Positions 29,061-40,660 of a stretch of DNA of 64,000 bases are shown one piece after another. How positions within the stretch are numbered: the first letter of the stretch is position 1; each line of letters starts with the position of its first letter. Location of the stretch: the NCBI RefSeq assembly GCF_022288725.1, contig NZ_JAKNTA010000014.1, positions 1 to 64,000 on the forward strand, in the 5' to 3' direction. This DNA is from Kitasatospora sp. A2-31 (GTDB taxonomy: Bacteria; Actinomycetota; Actinomycetes; Streptomycetales; Streptomycetaceae). A program made the translations under genes and the position numbers. The notes below the pieces were generated by a model. It saw nothing but the letters and a program-made list of their open reading frames with translations. It was not told the DNA's origin and made no database searches.

Positions 29061-29706
29061 GGCGTGAAGCGTAGCCGCGGCCACCGTCGTGATGGTGCGT
29101 CAAGCGGGCTATTGCGCCTCCGTTCGGCCTATTGATGAGATCGCATTCGGCGCATTGGACTGCACGGGGGGCGCGCGAGGCGCACTTTCCGACGGTTCGC
29201 ACTACCAATGCATGAACACCGTGGAACAGATCCATTTCCGCCGGGCACCTCCGCCCCGAGAAGGGCCGAAACTACTGTCGTACCGCTGCGAAAGTCTTGT
29301 CCCCGATGCGACTATGAACCAAGGTCGTTGATGCTGTGGGGAGTGCGGCGACGGGTGGCGCCCTCCTCGAAGCAGCACGTCCGAATCCTTTTCGCGTTGA
29401 TCGTTCCTCATCCTCCTTAGCCCATTCGGCGCTCACCGCGCGCCGGTGCGTGTCCTCGTCCTCGGCCTGCTCGTTCACGGGTGGGTTGGGTCGCCCAGGG
29501 GCGTGCCCCGAGAGGCGTGCGCCGGGACGCGCGCGGGCTCTCGGGCTCCCCGTCACGGGCTTGACGGGAGCGGGGCAGGTTGCCGGGGACGGCGGCGCGG
29601 GCAGGCTTCCGGTCGCACGGCCTCCCCCACCCAGCAGTCCTCCCGGTACTCCCCCCGGCCCGTGCGGCCCGCGGGAGCTGCCGCCGATCTCGGGCAGGAG
29701 TTTGGC
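29061..29706. other. 646-base divergent control region between glgP and glgE
   Basis: No gene supported. AT-richer patches near 29090-29130 and 29270-29345 are likely to hold promoters for both directions, but no -35/-10 pair is good enough to name. Short ORFs here have no ribosome sites. The last 140 bases include a CAGGAG site that serves glgE. Confidence 0.55.
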
Positions 29707-32048
<2,342 letters not shown>

Positions 32049-32052
<4 letters not shown>

Positions 32053-33773
32053 CAGTGAACGAGCCCGTCCCCGACACCTTCCCCGAGACCTCGAAGAAGA
32101 ACCTGGACCCCGAATGGTTCAAGCGTGCGGTCTTCTACGAGGTGCTGGTGCGGTCCTTCCAGGACAGCAACGGCGACGGGGTCGGGGACCTCAAGGGGCT
32201 CACGTCCAAGCTCGACTACCTGCAGTGGCTCGGGGTCGACTGCCTCTGGCTGCCACCGTTCTTCGCCTCGCCGCTGCGCGACGGCGGGTACGACGTCGCC
32301 GACTACAAGTCGGTCCTGCCGGAGTTCGGCGACCTCGCCGACTTCATGGAGTTCGTGGACGCCGCGCACGCCCGCGGCATGCGCGTGGTCATCGACTTCG
32401 TCATGAACCACACCAGCGACCAGCACCCGTGGTTCCAGGCCTCCCGGGAGGACCCGGACGGCCCGTACGGCGACTTCTACATGTGGGCGGACGACGACAA
32501 GCAGTACCCGGACGCCCGGATCATCTTCGTCGACACCGAGACCTCCAACTGGACCTACGACCCGGTGCGCAAGCAGTACTTCTGGCACCGGTTCTTCTCC
32601 CACCAGCCGGACCTCAACTACGACAACCCCCGGGTCCAGGACGAGATGATCGCCGCGCTGCGGTTCTGGCTCGACCTGGGCATCGACGGCTTCCGGCTGG
32701 ACGCCGTGCCGTACCTGTTCGCCCGCGAGGGGACCAACTGCGAGAACCTGCCGGAGACCCACGAGTTCCTCCAGCGGGTCCGCAAGGAGATCGACGCCGA
32801 CTACCCGGACACCGTGCTGCTGGCGGAGGCCAACCAGTGGCCGGAGGACGTCGTCGACTACTTCGGCGACTTCGCCTCCGGCGGCGACGAGTGCCACATG
32901 GCGTTCCACTTCCCGGTGATGCCCCGCATCTTCATGGCGGTCCGCCGGGAGTCCCGCTACCCCGTCTCGGAGATCCTGGCCAAGACCCCGCGCATCCCGC
33001 ACGGCTGCCAGTGGGGCATCTTCCTGCGCAACCACGACGAGCTGACCCTGGAGATGGTCACCGACGAGGAGCGCGACTACATGTACGCGGAGTACGCCAA
33101 GGACCCGCGGATGCGTGCCAACGTGGGCATCCGCCGCCGGCTCGCCCCGCTGCTGGAGAACGACCGCAACCAGATCGAGCTGTTCACCGCCCTGCTGCTC
33201 TCCCTGCCCGGCTCGCCGGTGCTGTACTACGGGGACGAGATCGGCATGGGCGACAACATCTGGCTGGGCGACCGGGACGGCGTGCGCACGCCGATGCAGT
33301 GGACCCCGGACCGCAACGCGGGTTTCTCCTCCGCCGACCCGGGCAGGCTCAGTCTGCCGCCCATCATGGATCCGGTGTACGGCTACCAGGTGACCAACGT
33401 CGAGGCGCAGCAGAGCAGTTCGAGTTCGCTGCTGCACTGGACGCGTCGCATGATCGAGATCCGCAAGCTCAATCCGGCGTTCGGTCTCGGGACGTACACC
33501 GAGCTGCCCTCCAGCAACCCCGCGGTGCTGGCCTTCGTGCGCGAGTACGAGGGGGACCTGGTCATGTGCGTGAACAACTTCTCGCGGTTCGCGCAGCCGA
33601 CCGAACTGGACCTGCGGCAGTACGGCGGGCGGTACCCGGTGGAGCTGATCGGCGGGGGGCGCTTCCCCTCGATCGGCGAGTGGCCGTACCTGCTCACCCT
33701 CGCCGGCCACGGCTTCTACTGGTTCCAGCTCCGCCGGCCCCCGCGGCTGAGCGGGACCAGGCGATCGAAGTAA
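32049..33773 (+). CDS. treS: Trehalose synthase (maltose-trehalose isomerase)
   Basis: 574 residues, cytoplasmic, GH13_16. It interconverts trehalose and maltose. Motifs: FYEVLVRSFQDSNGDGVGD, VVIDFVMNHTSDQHPWF, catalytic Asp in DGFRLDAVPYLF, Glu in LLAEANQWPEDV and Asp in RNHDELTLEM. Length is that of TreS without a fused maltokinase domain, which is encoded separately downstream. The GTG start overlaps glgE by 4 bases. A strong terminator follows, 62 bases after the stop. Confidence 0.97.
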
Positions 33774-34040
33774 CGATCCGCCGGAGGCCGCGTCACCGCA
33801 CCACCGCGGGGAGCACCGCGAGCACCACTTGACCCTCCGGGGGCGCGAGTTGAAACCCCGCGCCCCCGGAGTTCTCTGCACCACCGCGTACGGAGAACAG
33901 CCCAACGGCCACCTACACGAAGGCGTGACACCCGAGCCCCCTGCTCGCGTGCCGCAGCCGCCGCGCCGCCGAAATCCGGAAGACTGACGGACCCGGCCAG
34001 ACCCGTCGGGCAGTCCGCCCGCTTCCGGGGAAAGGGAGTC
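33774..34040. other. 267-base gap between treS and mak
   Basis: It contains the terminator at 33835-33871 and, after it, about 165 bases that must include any promoter for mak. No gene seen. Confidence 0.55.
33835..33871 (+). terminator. Strong intrinsic terminator after treS
   Basis: A 13-bp perfect stem (33835-33847 with 33859-33871), 11-base loop, then TTCTCTG. It splits the maltosyltransferase pathway genes into glgE-treS and mak-glgB. Confidence 0.75.
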
Positions 34041-35531
34041 ATGTCCGAAACCTCCCGTTCTCAGGCCCACCTGCACCGCGACACACCCGCCGGCACCGCC
34101 GCGCCGGCGGGCCCGCGGGGCGTCGGGGCCCGGAGAACCGCACTGGGGGTCAGCGAACTCGTCCAGGCGGCGCTGCCGCTGATCGCCGAGTGGCTCCCCA
34201 CCCAGCGCTGGTACGCCGGCAAGGGACGGCCCATCACCGGTCTGACCCCGGTGGTCGGCACCCCGCTCCAGGTCGGCGACCCCGCCCTGCTGCACCTGCT
34301 GCTGCGGGTCGAGCACGCCGCCACCGCCGGCGCCCCGCACGGGGACCTCTACCAGCTGCTGCTCGGCGTCCGCTCGCAGGGCCCGGCGGACATCGAGCCG
34401 ACCGCGGTGCTCGGCCGGCTCAGCCAGGGCCCGTACGACGGCGCCGCGCTCTACGACGCGGTGCACGACCCGGAGCTGACCGGGCGCCTGCTCGAACACC
34501 TGGCCACCGGCGACCGGTTCGGCTCGCTGTCGTTCCGCCGCACCCCCGGCTCCGGCCTGCCCGCCAACCTCCCCGGGCGCGCCTCCACCGCCGAGCAGTC
34601 GAACAGCTCGGTCATCTACGGCACCTCGTACATCCTCAAGCTGTTCCGGCGCATCCACCCCGGCACCAACCCGGACCTGGAGCTCTCACTGGCGCTCTCG
34701 CGGGCCGGCTCCACCCGGATCCCCCGGGTCGCCGCCTGGTTCGAGAGCCGTCTGGAGCGCGCGGAACCGGCCACCCTCGGCCTGCTCCAGCGCTACCTGC
34801 CGGAGGCCGAGGACGGCTGGGAATTGGCGCTGGACCAGGTCGGCCGGCTCAAGGGGGACCCGTCGCCCGGCAACTTCGCGATCGAGGCGCACCGGCTCGG
34901 CCGGGCCACCGCGGAGGTGCACCGGGTGCTGGCCCGTTCGATGCCGGTGGCCCGGCTGGACCGGGCCCAGACCCGGCAGCTGGCCACCGCGATGGCCGAC
35001 CGCCTGGACAGCGCGGTGGCCGCCGTCCCCGGACTGATGCGCTACCGGGCCGCGCTGCGCAGCGCCTTCCAGCAGCTGGCCGACGCCCACCCGGACGGGA
35101 TGCCGGTCCAGCGGATCCACGGCGACCTGCACCTCGGCCAGGCCATGCGCACCCCGCACGGCTGGGTGCTGCTGGACTTCGAGGGCGAGCCGGCCAAGTC
35201 GGTGGCCGAGCGGCGCGAGCCGCAGACCGCGCTGCGGGACGTCGCCGCGATGCTCCGCTCCTTCGACTACGCGGCCGCCCACCTGCTGGCCGGGGGCCCG
35301 CCCGACCCGGAGCTGGCCCACCTGGCCGCCGCCTGGGCGCAGCGCAACCGCACGGCGTTCTGCGCCGGCTACACCGCCGGGGGCGGCACCGACCCGGCCG
35401 CCTCGCCGGAGCTGATGCGCGCGCTGGAGATCGACAAGGCGGTCTACGAGGTGGTCTACGAGGCCCGGCACCGGCCCAGCTGGCTGCCGATCCCGCTGGC
35501 CGCGATCAACCGGCTCGCCCTGACCGTCTGA
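34041..35531 (+). CDS. mak: Maltokinase
   Basis: 496 residues, cytoplasmic. It phosphorylates maltose to maltose-1-phosphate, the GlgE substrate. Typical features: LPTQRWYAGKG near residue 52, SNSSVIYG, the catalytic HGDLHLGQ (about 360-367) and metal/ATP-binding LLDFEGEP (about 376-383). The first 35 residues are low-complexity. ATG 34041 follows GGGAG at good spacing. Next in line is glgB. Confidence 0.95.
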   Translation: MSETSRSQAHLHRDTPAGTAAPAGPRGVGARRTALGVSELVQAALPLIAEWLPTQRWYAGKGRPITGLTPVVGTPLQVGDPALLHLLLRVEHAATAGAPHGDLYQLLLGVRSQGPADIEPTAVLGRLSQGPYDGAALYDAVHDPELTGRLLEHLATGDRFGSLSFRRTPGSGLPANLPGRASTAEQSNSSVIYGTSYILKLFRRIHPGTNPDLELSLALSRAGSTRIPRVAAWFESRLERAEPATLGLLQRYLPEAEDGWELALDQVGRLKGDPSPGNFAIEAHRLGRATAEVHRVLARSMPVARLDRAQTRQLATAMADRLDSAVAAVPGLMRYRAALRSAFQQLADAHPDGMPVQRIHGDLHLGQAMRTPHGWVLLDFEGEPAKSVAERREPQTALRDVAAMLRSFDYAAAHLLAGGPPDPELAHLAAAWAQRNRTAFCAGYTAGGGTDPAASPELMRALEIDKAVYEVVYEARHRPSWLPIPLAAINRLALTV

Positions 35532-35752
35532 ACCGGGGCCGGCCGACCGGGCCGGCCGCACCCCGGCCGGCCGCCCAGGCGGCCGTCCCACCCGTCCCAC
35601 CCGTCCCCTTCCCGACCGCCCGTCCTCGCCCAGCCTCCGCCCTCGCCCCCCGCCCGCGTTCCCCGGCTCCACCCCCGCTCCCGCCCCCGGAGCAAGCCCA
35701 CCTTGCCGCCGACGTTCCCGCGGCCACCCCGATTCCGCAGGAGGACCACGCC
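35532..35752 (+). other. Pyrimidine-rich leader of glgB
   Basis: 221 bases. The first 40 hold self-complementary GGCCGGCC stretches (possible hairpins). From 35575 to about 35700 the plus strand is very rich in C and poor in G on long runs, for example repeated CCCACCCGT. This is the composition expected of a Rho-utilisation site or a long unstructured leader. No gene seen. Confidence 0.45.
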
Positions 35753-38128
35753 GTGACGCCGCTCGACCCGCCCGGCCGCACCACCCGTACCGTCCCCGCG
35801 ACCTTCCTGGCACCCGCGGACTCCGCACGGCGCGAGCCCGCGGCGCCGGCGGCGGGCGCGGCGCCCACCGCCCCCCGGCGCGCCGAACCGCAGCCGCCGG
35901 CGGCGGACGGGGACCCCGCCGCGCCGGTGGGCGCGCTGCGGCTGCCCGAGGCGCCGCTGCCGCCCGCCGAGGTGGACCGGCTGGTCGGCGGTAAGCACCA
36001 CGACCCGCATGCCCTGCTCGGCGCGCACCCGGTGCACGGCGGCACCGCGATCCGGGTGCTGCGCCCGTTCGCCGAGCGGGTGGTGGTGGAGACCGCGCAC
36101 GGCCCGGCGGAGCTCACCCACCAGCAGGGCGGCCTGTTCACCGGCCTGCTGGCCGGTGCCGAGGTGCCCGACTACCGGCTGCTGGTGACCTATCCCGGCG
36201 GCGCACCGCTGCGCCAGCACGACGGCTACCGGACCCCGCCCACCCTGGGCGAGCTGGACCTGCACCTGATCTCCGAGGGCCGGCACGAGCAGCTCTGGAA
36301 GGCGCTCGGCTCGCACGTGCGCACCGTCGACGGGGTGCACGGCACCGCGTTCGCGGTCTGGGCGCCCAACGCGGTCGGCGTCCGGCTGATCGGCGACTTC
36401 AACCACTGGGACGGCACCGGGCACCCGATGCGCTCGCTCGGCTCCTCCGGCATCTGGGAGCTGTTCGTGCCGGGCCTGGCCGAGGGAACCCAGTACAAGT
36501 ACGAGATCCACACCCGGCAGGGCTGGGTGCTCGACAAGGCCGACCCGCTGGCCCGGGCCGCCCAGTGCCCGCCCGGCACCGCCTCGGTGGTCACCTCGTC
36601 GTCGTACCGGTGGCAGGACGACGAGTGGATGGCCCGGCGGGCCCGCTCCGCGCACCACCGGGCGCCGATGTCGGTGTACGAGCTGCACCTGCCGTCCTGG
36701 CGGCCCGATCTCACCACCTACCGCGAGATCGCCGAGGAACTCCCGCGCTACCTCAAGGAGTTGAACTTCACCCACGTGGAGTTCATGCCGGTGATGGAAC
36801 ACCCGTTCGGCGGCTCGTGGGGCTACCAGGTCTCCGGCTACTACGCCCCCACCGCCCGGCTCGGCACCCCCGACGACTTCCGCCACCTGGTCGACACCCT
36901 GCACCGGCACGGCATCGGCGTGATCGTCGACTGGGTGCCCGCGCACTTCCCCAAGGACGACTTCGCGCTGGCCCGCTTCGACGGCGAGCCGCTGTACGAA
37001 CCGGCCGACCCGCTCCGGGCCGAGCACCCGGACTGGGGCACCCTGGAGTTCGACTACGGCCGCACCGAGGTGCGCAACTTCCTGGTCGCCAACGCGGTGT
37101 ACTGGTGCGAGGAGTTCCACATCGACGGCCTGCGGGTGGACGCCGTCGCCTCGATGCTCTACCTCGACTACTCCCGCGAGGGCGGGGCCTGGACGCCCAA
37201 CCAGCACGGCGGCCGGGAGAACCTGGACGCGGCCGCCTTCCTCCAGGAGATGAACGCCACCGTCTACCGCCGCTGCCCCGGCGTGGTCACCGTCGCCGAG
37301 GAGTCCACCGCCTGGGGCGGCGTGACCAGGCCCACCGACAGCGGCGGCCTCGGGTTCGGGCTGAAGTGGAACATGGGCTGGATGCACGACTCGCTGGTCT
37401 ACATGTCCAAGGAGCCGGTGCACCGCAAGTACCACCACAACGAGATGACCTTCTCGATGGTGTACGCCTACTCGGAGAACTACATCCTGCCGATCTCGCA
37501 CGACGAGGTGGTGCACGGCAAGCAGGCACTGGTCGCCAAGATGCCCGGCGACTGGTGGCAGCAGCGCGCCAACCACCGGGCGTACCTGGGCTTCATGTGG
37601 GCGCACCCCGGCAAGCAGCTGCTCTTCATGGGCCAGGAGTTCGCCCAGGGCGCGGAGTGGGACCACGAGCACGGCCCGCAGTGGTGGGTGCTCGACGAGG
37701 CGTGGCCGGCCGCCGAGGAGCACCTCGGGGTGCGCCGCCTGGTCCGCGACCTCAACCGGCAGTACCTGGACGCCCCGGCCCTGTGGGAGCTGGACACCAC
37801 CCCGGACGGCTTCCGCTGGCTCGACGGCGGGGCAGCCGACGACAACCTGCTCTCCTTCGTCCGCCACGCGGCGGACGGCACGCCGCTGGTCGCCGTCTGC
37901 AACTTCTCCCCCGTGGTCCGGCACGGCCACCGGGTCGGCCTGCCCGCGCTCGACGGCCGCGAACAGCTCTGGGAGGAGGTGCTGAACACCGACGCCGAGA
38001 CCTACGGCGGCAGCGGCGTCGGCAACTCGCGCCCGATCAAGGCGGAGGCCACGGGGTGGAACGGCCAGCCCCGCAGTGCCGAGCTGGTCCTCCCCCCGCT
38101 CGCCACCATCTGGCTCCGCCCGGCCTGA
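35753..38128 (+). CDS. glgB: 1,4-alpha-glucan branching enzyme
   Basis: 791 residues, cytoplasmic, GH13_9 with N-terminal CBM48 domains. It makes alpha-1,6 branches in glycogen. Markers: HHDPHALLGAHP, GTAFAVWAPNA, NHWDG, YELHLPSWRP, VEFMPVMEHPFGGSWGYQ, catalytic Asp in DGLRVDAVASMLYLDYSR, Glu in VAEESTAW, and SHDEVVHGK. The GTG start at 35753 has GCAGGAGGA upstream; the frame is open far upstream through mak, but that part is a shadow. Residues 10-70 are Pro/Ala-rich and not conserved in the family. A large stem-loop follows. Confidence 0.96.
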   Translation: MTPLDPPGRTTRTVPATFLAPADSARREPAAPAAGAAPTAPRRAEPQPPAADGDPAAPVGALRLPEAPLPPAEVDRLVGGKHHDPHALLGAHPVHGGTAIRVLRPFAERVVVETAHGPAELTHQQGGLFTGLLAGAEVPDYRLLVTYPGGAPLRQHDGYRTPPTLGELDLHLISEGRHEQLWKALGSHVRTVDGVHGTAFAVWAPNAVGVRLIGDFNHWDGTGHPMRSLGSSGIWELFVPGLAEGTQYKYEIHTRQGWVLDKADPLARAAQCPPGTASVVTSSSYRWQDDEWMARRARSAHHRAPMSVYELHLPSWRPDLTTYREIAEELPRYLKELNFTHVEFMPVMEHPFGGSWGYQVSGYYAPTARLGTPDDFRHLVDTLHRHGIGVIVDWVPAHFPKDDFALARFDGEPLYEPADPLRAEHPDWGTLEFDYGRTEVRNFLVANAVYWCEEFHIDGLRVDAVASMLYLDYSREGGAWTPNQHGGRENLDAAAFLQEMNATVYRRCPGVVTVAEESTAWGGVTRPTDSGGLGFGLKWNMGWMHDSLVYMSKEPVHRKYHHNEMTFSMVYAYSENYILPISHDEVVHGKQALVAKMPGDWWQQRANHRAYLGFMWAHPGKQLLFMGQEFAQGAEWDHEHGPQWWVLDEAWPAAEEHLGVRRLVRDLNRQYLDAPALWELDTTPDGFRWLDGGAADDNLLSFVRHAADGTPLVAVCNFSPVVRHGHRVGLPALDGREQLWEEVLNTDAETYGGSGVGNSRPIKAEATGWNGQPRSAELVLPPLATIWLRPA

Positions 38129-38135
38129 GACCCAC

Positions 38136-38182
38136 GGGCGTGTCCGACGATTCGCGCCTGGCGGGAATCGCCGGACACGCCC
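38136..38182 (+). terminator. Terminator after glgB
   Basis: A 17-bp stem with one bulged A (38136-38146 and 38148-38153 with 38165-38182), starting 8 bases after the stop. Confidence 0.7.
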
Positions 38183-38276
38183 CGGGCTCCCCGCCGGGGA
38201 CCGGTCCTCGGCAGGCGGGGGCCCTGGCGCGGGGGCGAGCCGGAACCGTCCGGCTCCGACGGCTGCGGCGAGCCCG

Positions 38277-38327
<51 letters not shown>

Positions 38328-38443
38328 ACGTGACCTTCGTCCCTTGCCCGCGGGGCGGGACTCTGCTCGCGGACGTGTGTTCGCGGTGCGAAGGTATGGT
38401 CGAGACGACCACTCTCTGAGACGACGGGACGGAGACAGCCGCC

Positions 38444-40660
38444 GTGGCGCGCAGCGTGTACGTGACCGGGATCGACCGGGGAGACGGCCGCCAGGCGGTC
38501 GAGCTCGGGGTCATGGAACTGCTCACCCGCCAGGTGGACCGGGTGGGGGTGTTCCGGCCCCTGGTGCACGCGCACGCGCCCGTGGGGGCGCCTCCCGGCC
38601 CGCGGGCCGGGGCAGAGGCCGGCTCCGACCACGTGGTGGAGCTGCTGCGGGCCCGCTACCGGCTGGACCTGCCGGCCTCCGAGCTGTACGGCCTCACCTA
38701 CGAGGAGGCCGCCGCCCTGCAGGCCGCCCACGGGCAGGACGAGCTGGTCTCCGTCCTGGTCGACCGCTTCCGCGCGGTGGAGCGTCGCTGCCAGGCCGTG
38801 CTGGTCCTGGGCACCGACTTCGCGGACACCAACATCCCGGACGAACTGGCCTTCAACGCCCGGCTCGCCAACGAGTTCGGCGCCGCCGTGCTGCCGGTGG
38901 TCGGCGGCCACGCCCAGGACGCCGAGGCGGTGATCGCCGAGGTCCGCAACGCCCACCGGGCCTACACCGATCTCGGCTGTGCCACGCTGGCGATGATCGC
39001 CAACCGGGTCGCACCCTCCGCCAAGCAGCGGATCCAGCGCAAGCTCACCGAGAAGCTGGCGATCCCCGCGTACGTCATCCCGGAGGAGCCGGCGCTGGCC
39101 GCGCCGACCGTCGCCCAGCTGGTCGAGGCCACCGGCGCCGAGGTGCTCACCGGGGACGCGGCGGGCCTGGCCCGGGACGTCCGCGGCTTCGTCTTCGGCG
39201 GCGCCATGCTGCCCACCTTCCTGGACGCGCTGACCGAGGGCGCCCTGGTGGTCACCCCCGGGGACCGCGCCGACCTGGTGATCGGCTCGCTGGCCGCGCA
39301 CGCCGCCGGCGCGCCGCCGATCGCCGGCGTGCTGCTGACGCTCGGCCAGCACCCCGGCCCGAACGTCATGGCGCTGGCCGCCCGGCTGGCCCCCGGCACC
39401 CCGGTGGCGGTCGTCCCGGAGGGCAGCTGGCCCACCGCCGCCACCCTCACCCACCTGGAGGGCAAGCTCTCCGCAGCCAGCCCGCGGAAGGCCGAGATCG
39501 CCCTCGGTCTCTTCGAACTGCACGTGGACACCGTCGAGTTGACCAACCGGATCGAGGTCGGCCGGTCCGAGCGGGTGACCCCGATGATGTTCGAGCACGA
39601 GCTGCTGGAGCGGGCCCGTTCGGCCCGCCGGCACGTCGTCCTCCCCGAGGGCACCGAGGAGCGGGTGCTGCGCGCCGCCGAGATCCTGCTCCGCCGCAAC
39701 ATCTGCGACCTCACCCTGCTCGGCGAGCCCGACGCCGTCCGTCGCAAGGCGGCCGCCCTCGGCATCGCCCTGCCGGCGGTGGGGGCACCTCCCGGCCACC
39801 GGGCCGGGGGAGAACCGGCGGCCGACCGCGCCCGGGTCCGGATCGTCGACCCGGCCACCAGCCCGCTGCGCCGCCAGTTCGCCGAGCTCTACGCGAAGCT
39901 GCGCGCGCACAAGGGCATGACCGTCGAGCTGGCCCACGACGTCGTCACCGACGTCTCCTACTTCGGCACCCTGATGGTCCAGGAGGGCATAGCCGACGGC
40001 ATGGTCTCCGGCGCGGTGCACTCCACCGCCGCCACCATCCGGCCCGCCTTCGAGGTGATCAAGACCTCGCCGGGCGCGGCGATCGTGTCGAGCGTCTTCT
40101 TCATGTGCCTGGCCGACAAGGTGCTGGTCTACGGCGACTGCGCGGTCAACCCGGACCCGGACGCCCAGCAGCTGGCCGACATCGCCATCCAGTCCGCCGC
40201 CACCGCCGCGCAGTTCGGCGTCGAGCCGCGGGTCGCGATGCTCTCCTACTCGACCGGGACCTCCGGCTCCGGCGCCGACGTCGACAAGGTCCGCAAGGCC
40301 ACCGAACTGGTCCGCCGGCTGCGCCCGGACATCCTGGTCGAGGGGCCGATCCAGTACGACGCGGCGGTGGACGAGCACGTCGCCGCCACCAAGCTGCCCG
40401 GTTCGCCGGTGGCCGGCCGGGCCACCGTACTGATCTTCCCGGATCTCAACACCGGCAACAACACCTACAAGGCGGTCCAGCGCTCGGCCGGCGCGGTGGC
40501 GGTCGGCCCGGTCCTGCAGGGTCTGCGCAAGCCCGTCAACGACCTCTCGCGCGGGGCGCTGGTCGAGGACATCGTCAACACCGTCGCGATCACGGCCATC
40601 CAGTCGCAGGAGCACGGCCCGTCGCAGGAGCACGGCCCGTCGCAGGAGGCACAGCAGTGA
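38444..40660 (+). CDS. pta: Phosphate acetyltransferase with two repeat-derived insertions
   Basis: 738 residues, cytoplasmic. It converts acetyl-CoA and phosphate to acetyl-phosphate and CoA. N-terminal P-loop-like/DRTGG part (SVYVTGIDRGDGRQAVELG, FVFGGAMLPTFLDALTEGALVVTPGDR) and C-terminal PTA domain (RHVVLPEGTEERVLRAA, GMVSGAVHSTAATIRPA, FPDLNTGNNTYKAVQR). Two segments, VGAPPGPRAG (about residue 47) and VGAPPGHRAGGE (about 446), are encoded by near-identical palindromic DNA and look like in-frame insertions in loops. The C-terminus SQEHGPSQEHGPSQEAQQ comes from an 18-bp tandem repeat. GTG start; the stop overlaps ackA. Confidence 0.95.
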   Translation: MARSVYVTGIDRGDGRQAVELGVMELLTRQVDRVGVFRPLVHAHAPVGAPPGPRAGAEAGSDHVVELLRARYRLDLPASELYGLTYEEAAALQAAHGQDELVSVLVDRFRAVERRCQAVLVLGTDFADTNIPDELAFNARLANEFGAAVLPVVGGHAQDAEAVIAEVRNAHRAYTDLGCATLAMIANRVAPSAKQRIQRKLTEKLAIPAYVIPEEPALAAPTVAQLVEATGAEVLTGDAAGLARDVRGFVFGGAMLPTFLDALTEGALVVTPGDRADLVIGSLAAHAAGAPPIAGVLLTLGQHPGPNVMALAARLAPGTPVAVVPEGSWPTAATLTHLEGKLSAASPRKAEIALGLFELHVDTVELTNRIEVGRSERVTPMMFEHELLERARSARRHVVLPEGTEERVLRAAEILLRRNICDLTLLGEPDAVRRKAAALGIALPAVGAPPGHRAGGEPAADRARVRIVDPATSPLRRQFAELYAKLRAHKGMTVELAHDVVTDVSYFGTLMVQEGIADGMVSGAVHSTAATIRPAFEVIKTSPGAAIVSSVFFMCLADKVLVYGDCAVNPDPDAQQLADIAIQSAATAAQFGVEPRVAMLSYSTGTSGSGADVDKVRKATELVRRLRPDILVEGPIQYDAAVDEHVAATKLPGSPVAGRATVLIFPDLNTGNNTYKAVQRSAGAVAVGPVLQGLRKPVNDLSRGALVEDIVNTVAITAIQSQEHGPSQEHGPSQEAQQ
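38582..38620. repeat. Palindromic repeat copy 1 inside pta
   Basis: Begins GTGGGGGCGCCTCCCGGCC and continues with an inverted GGGCCGGGG arm. It shares the core GTGGGGGCRCCTCCCGGCC with copy 2 in the same gene and can fold into a hairpin. I recall similar GTGGGGGCACCTCCC...GGGGGAG elements scattered in Streptomyces genomes; that is memory, not a search. Confidence 0.65.
39779..39814. repeat. Palindromic repeat copy 2 inside pta
   Basis: Begins GGTGGGGGCACCTCCCGGCC, loop ACC, then GGGCCGGGGGAG. Same reading phase as copy 1, so both are read as VGAPPG-RAG. About 1.2 kb separates the copies. Confidence 0.7.
40604..40648 (+). repeat. 18-bp tandem repeat at the end of pta carrying extra ribosome-binding sites
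   Basis: TCGCAGGAGCACGGCCCG occurs twice (40604-40621 and 40622-40639) and a third 9-base part (TCGCAGGAG) runs into the true ackA ribosome site. Each unit contains CAGGAG. Confidence 0.85.
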
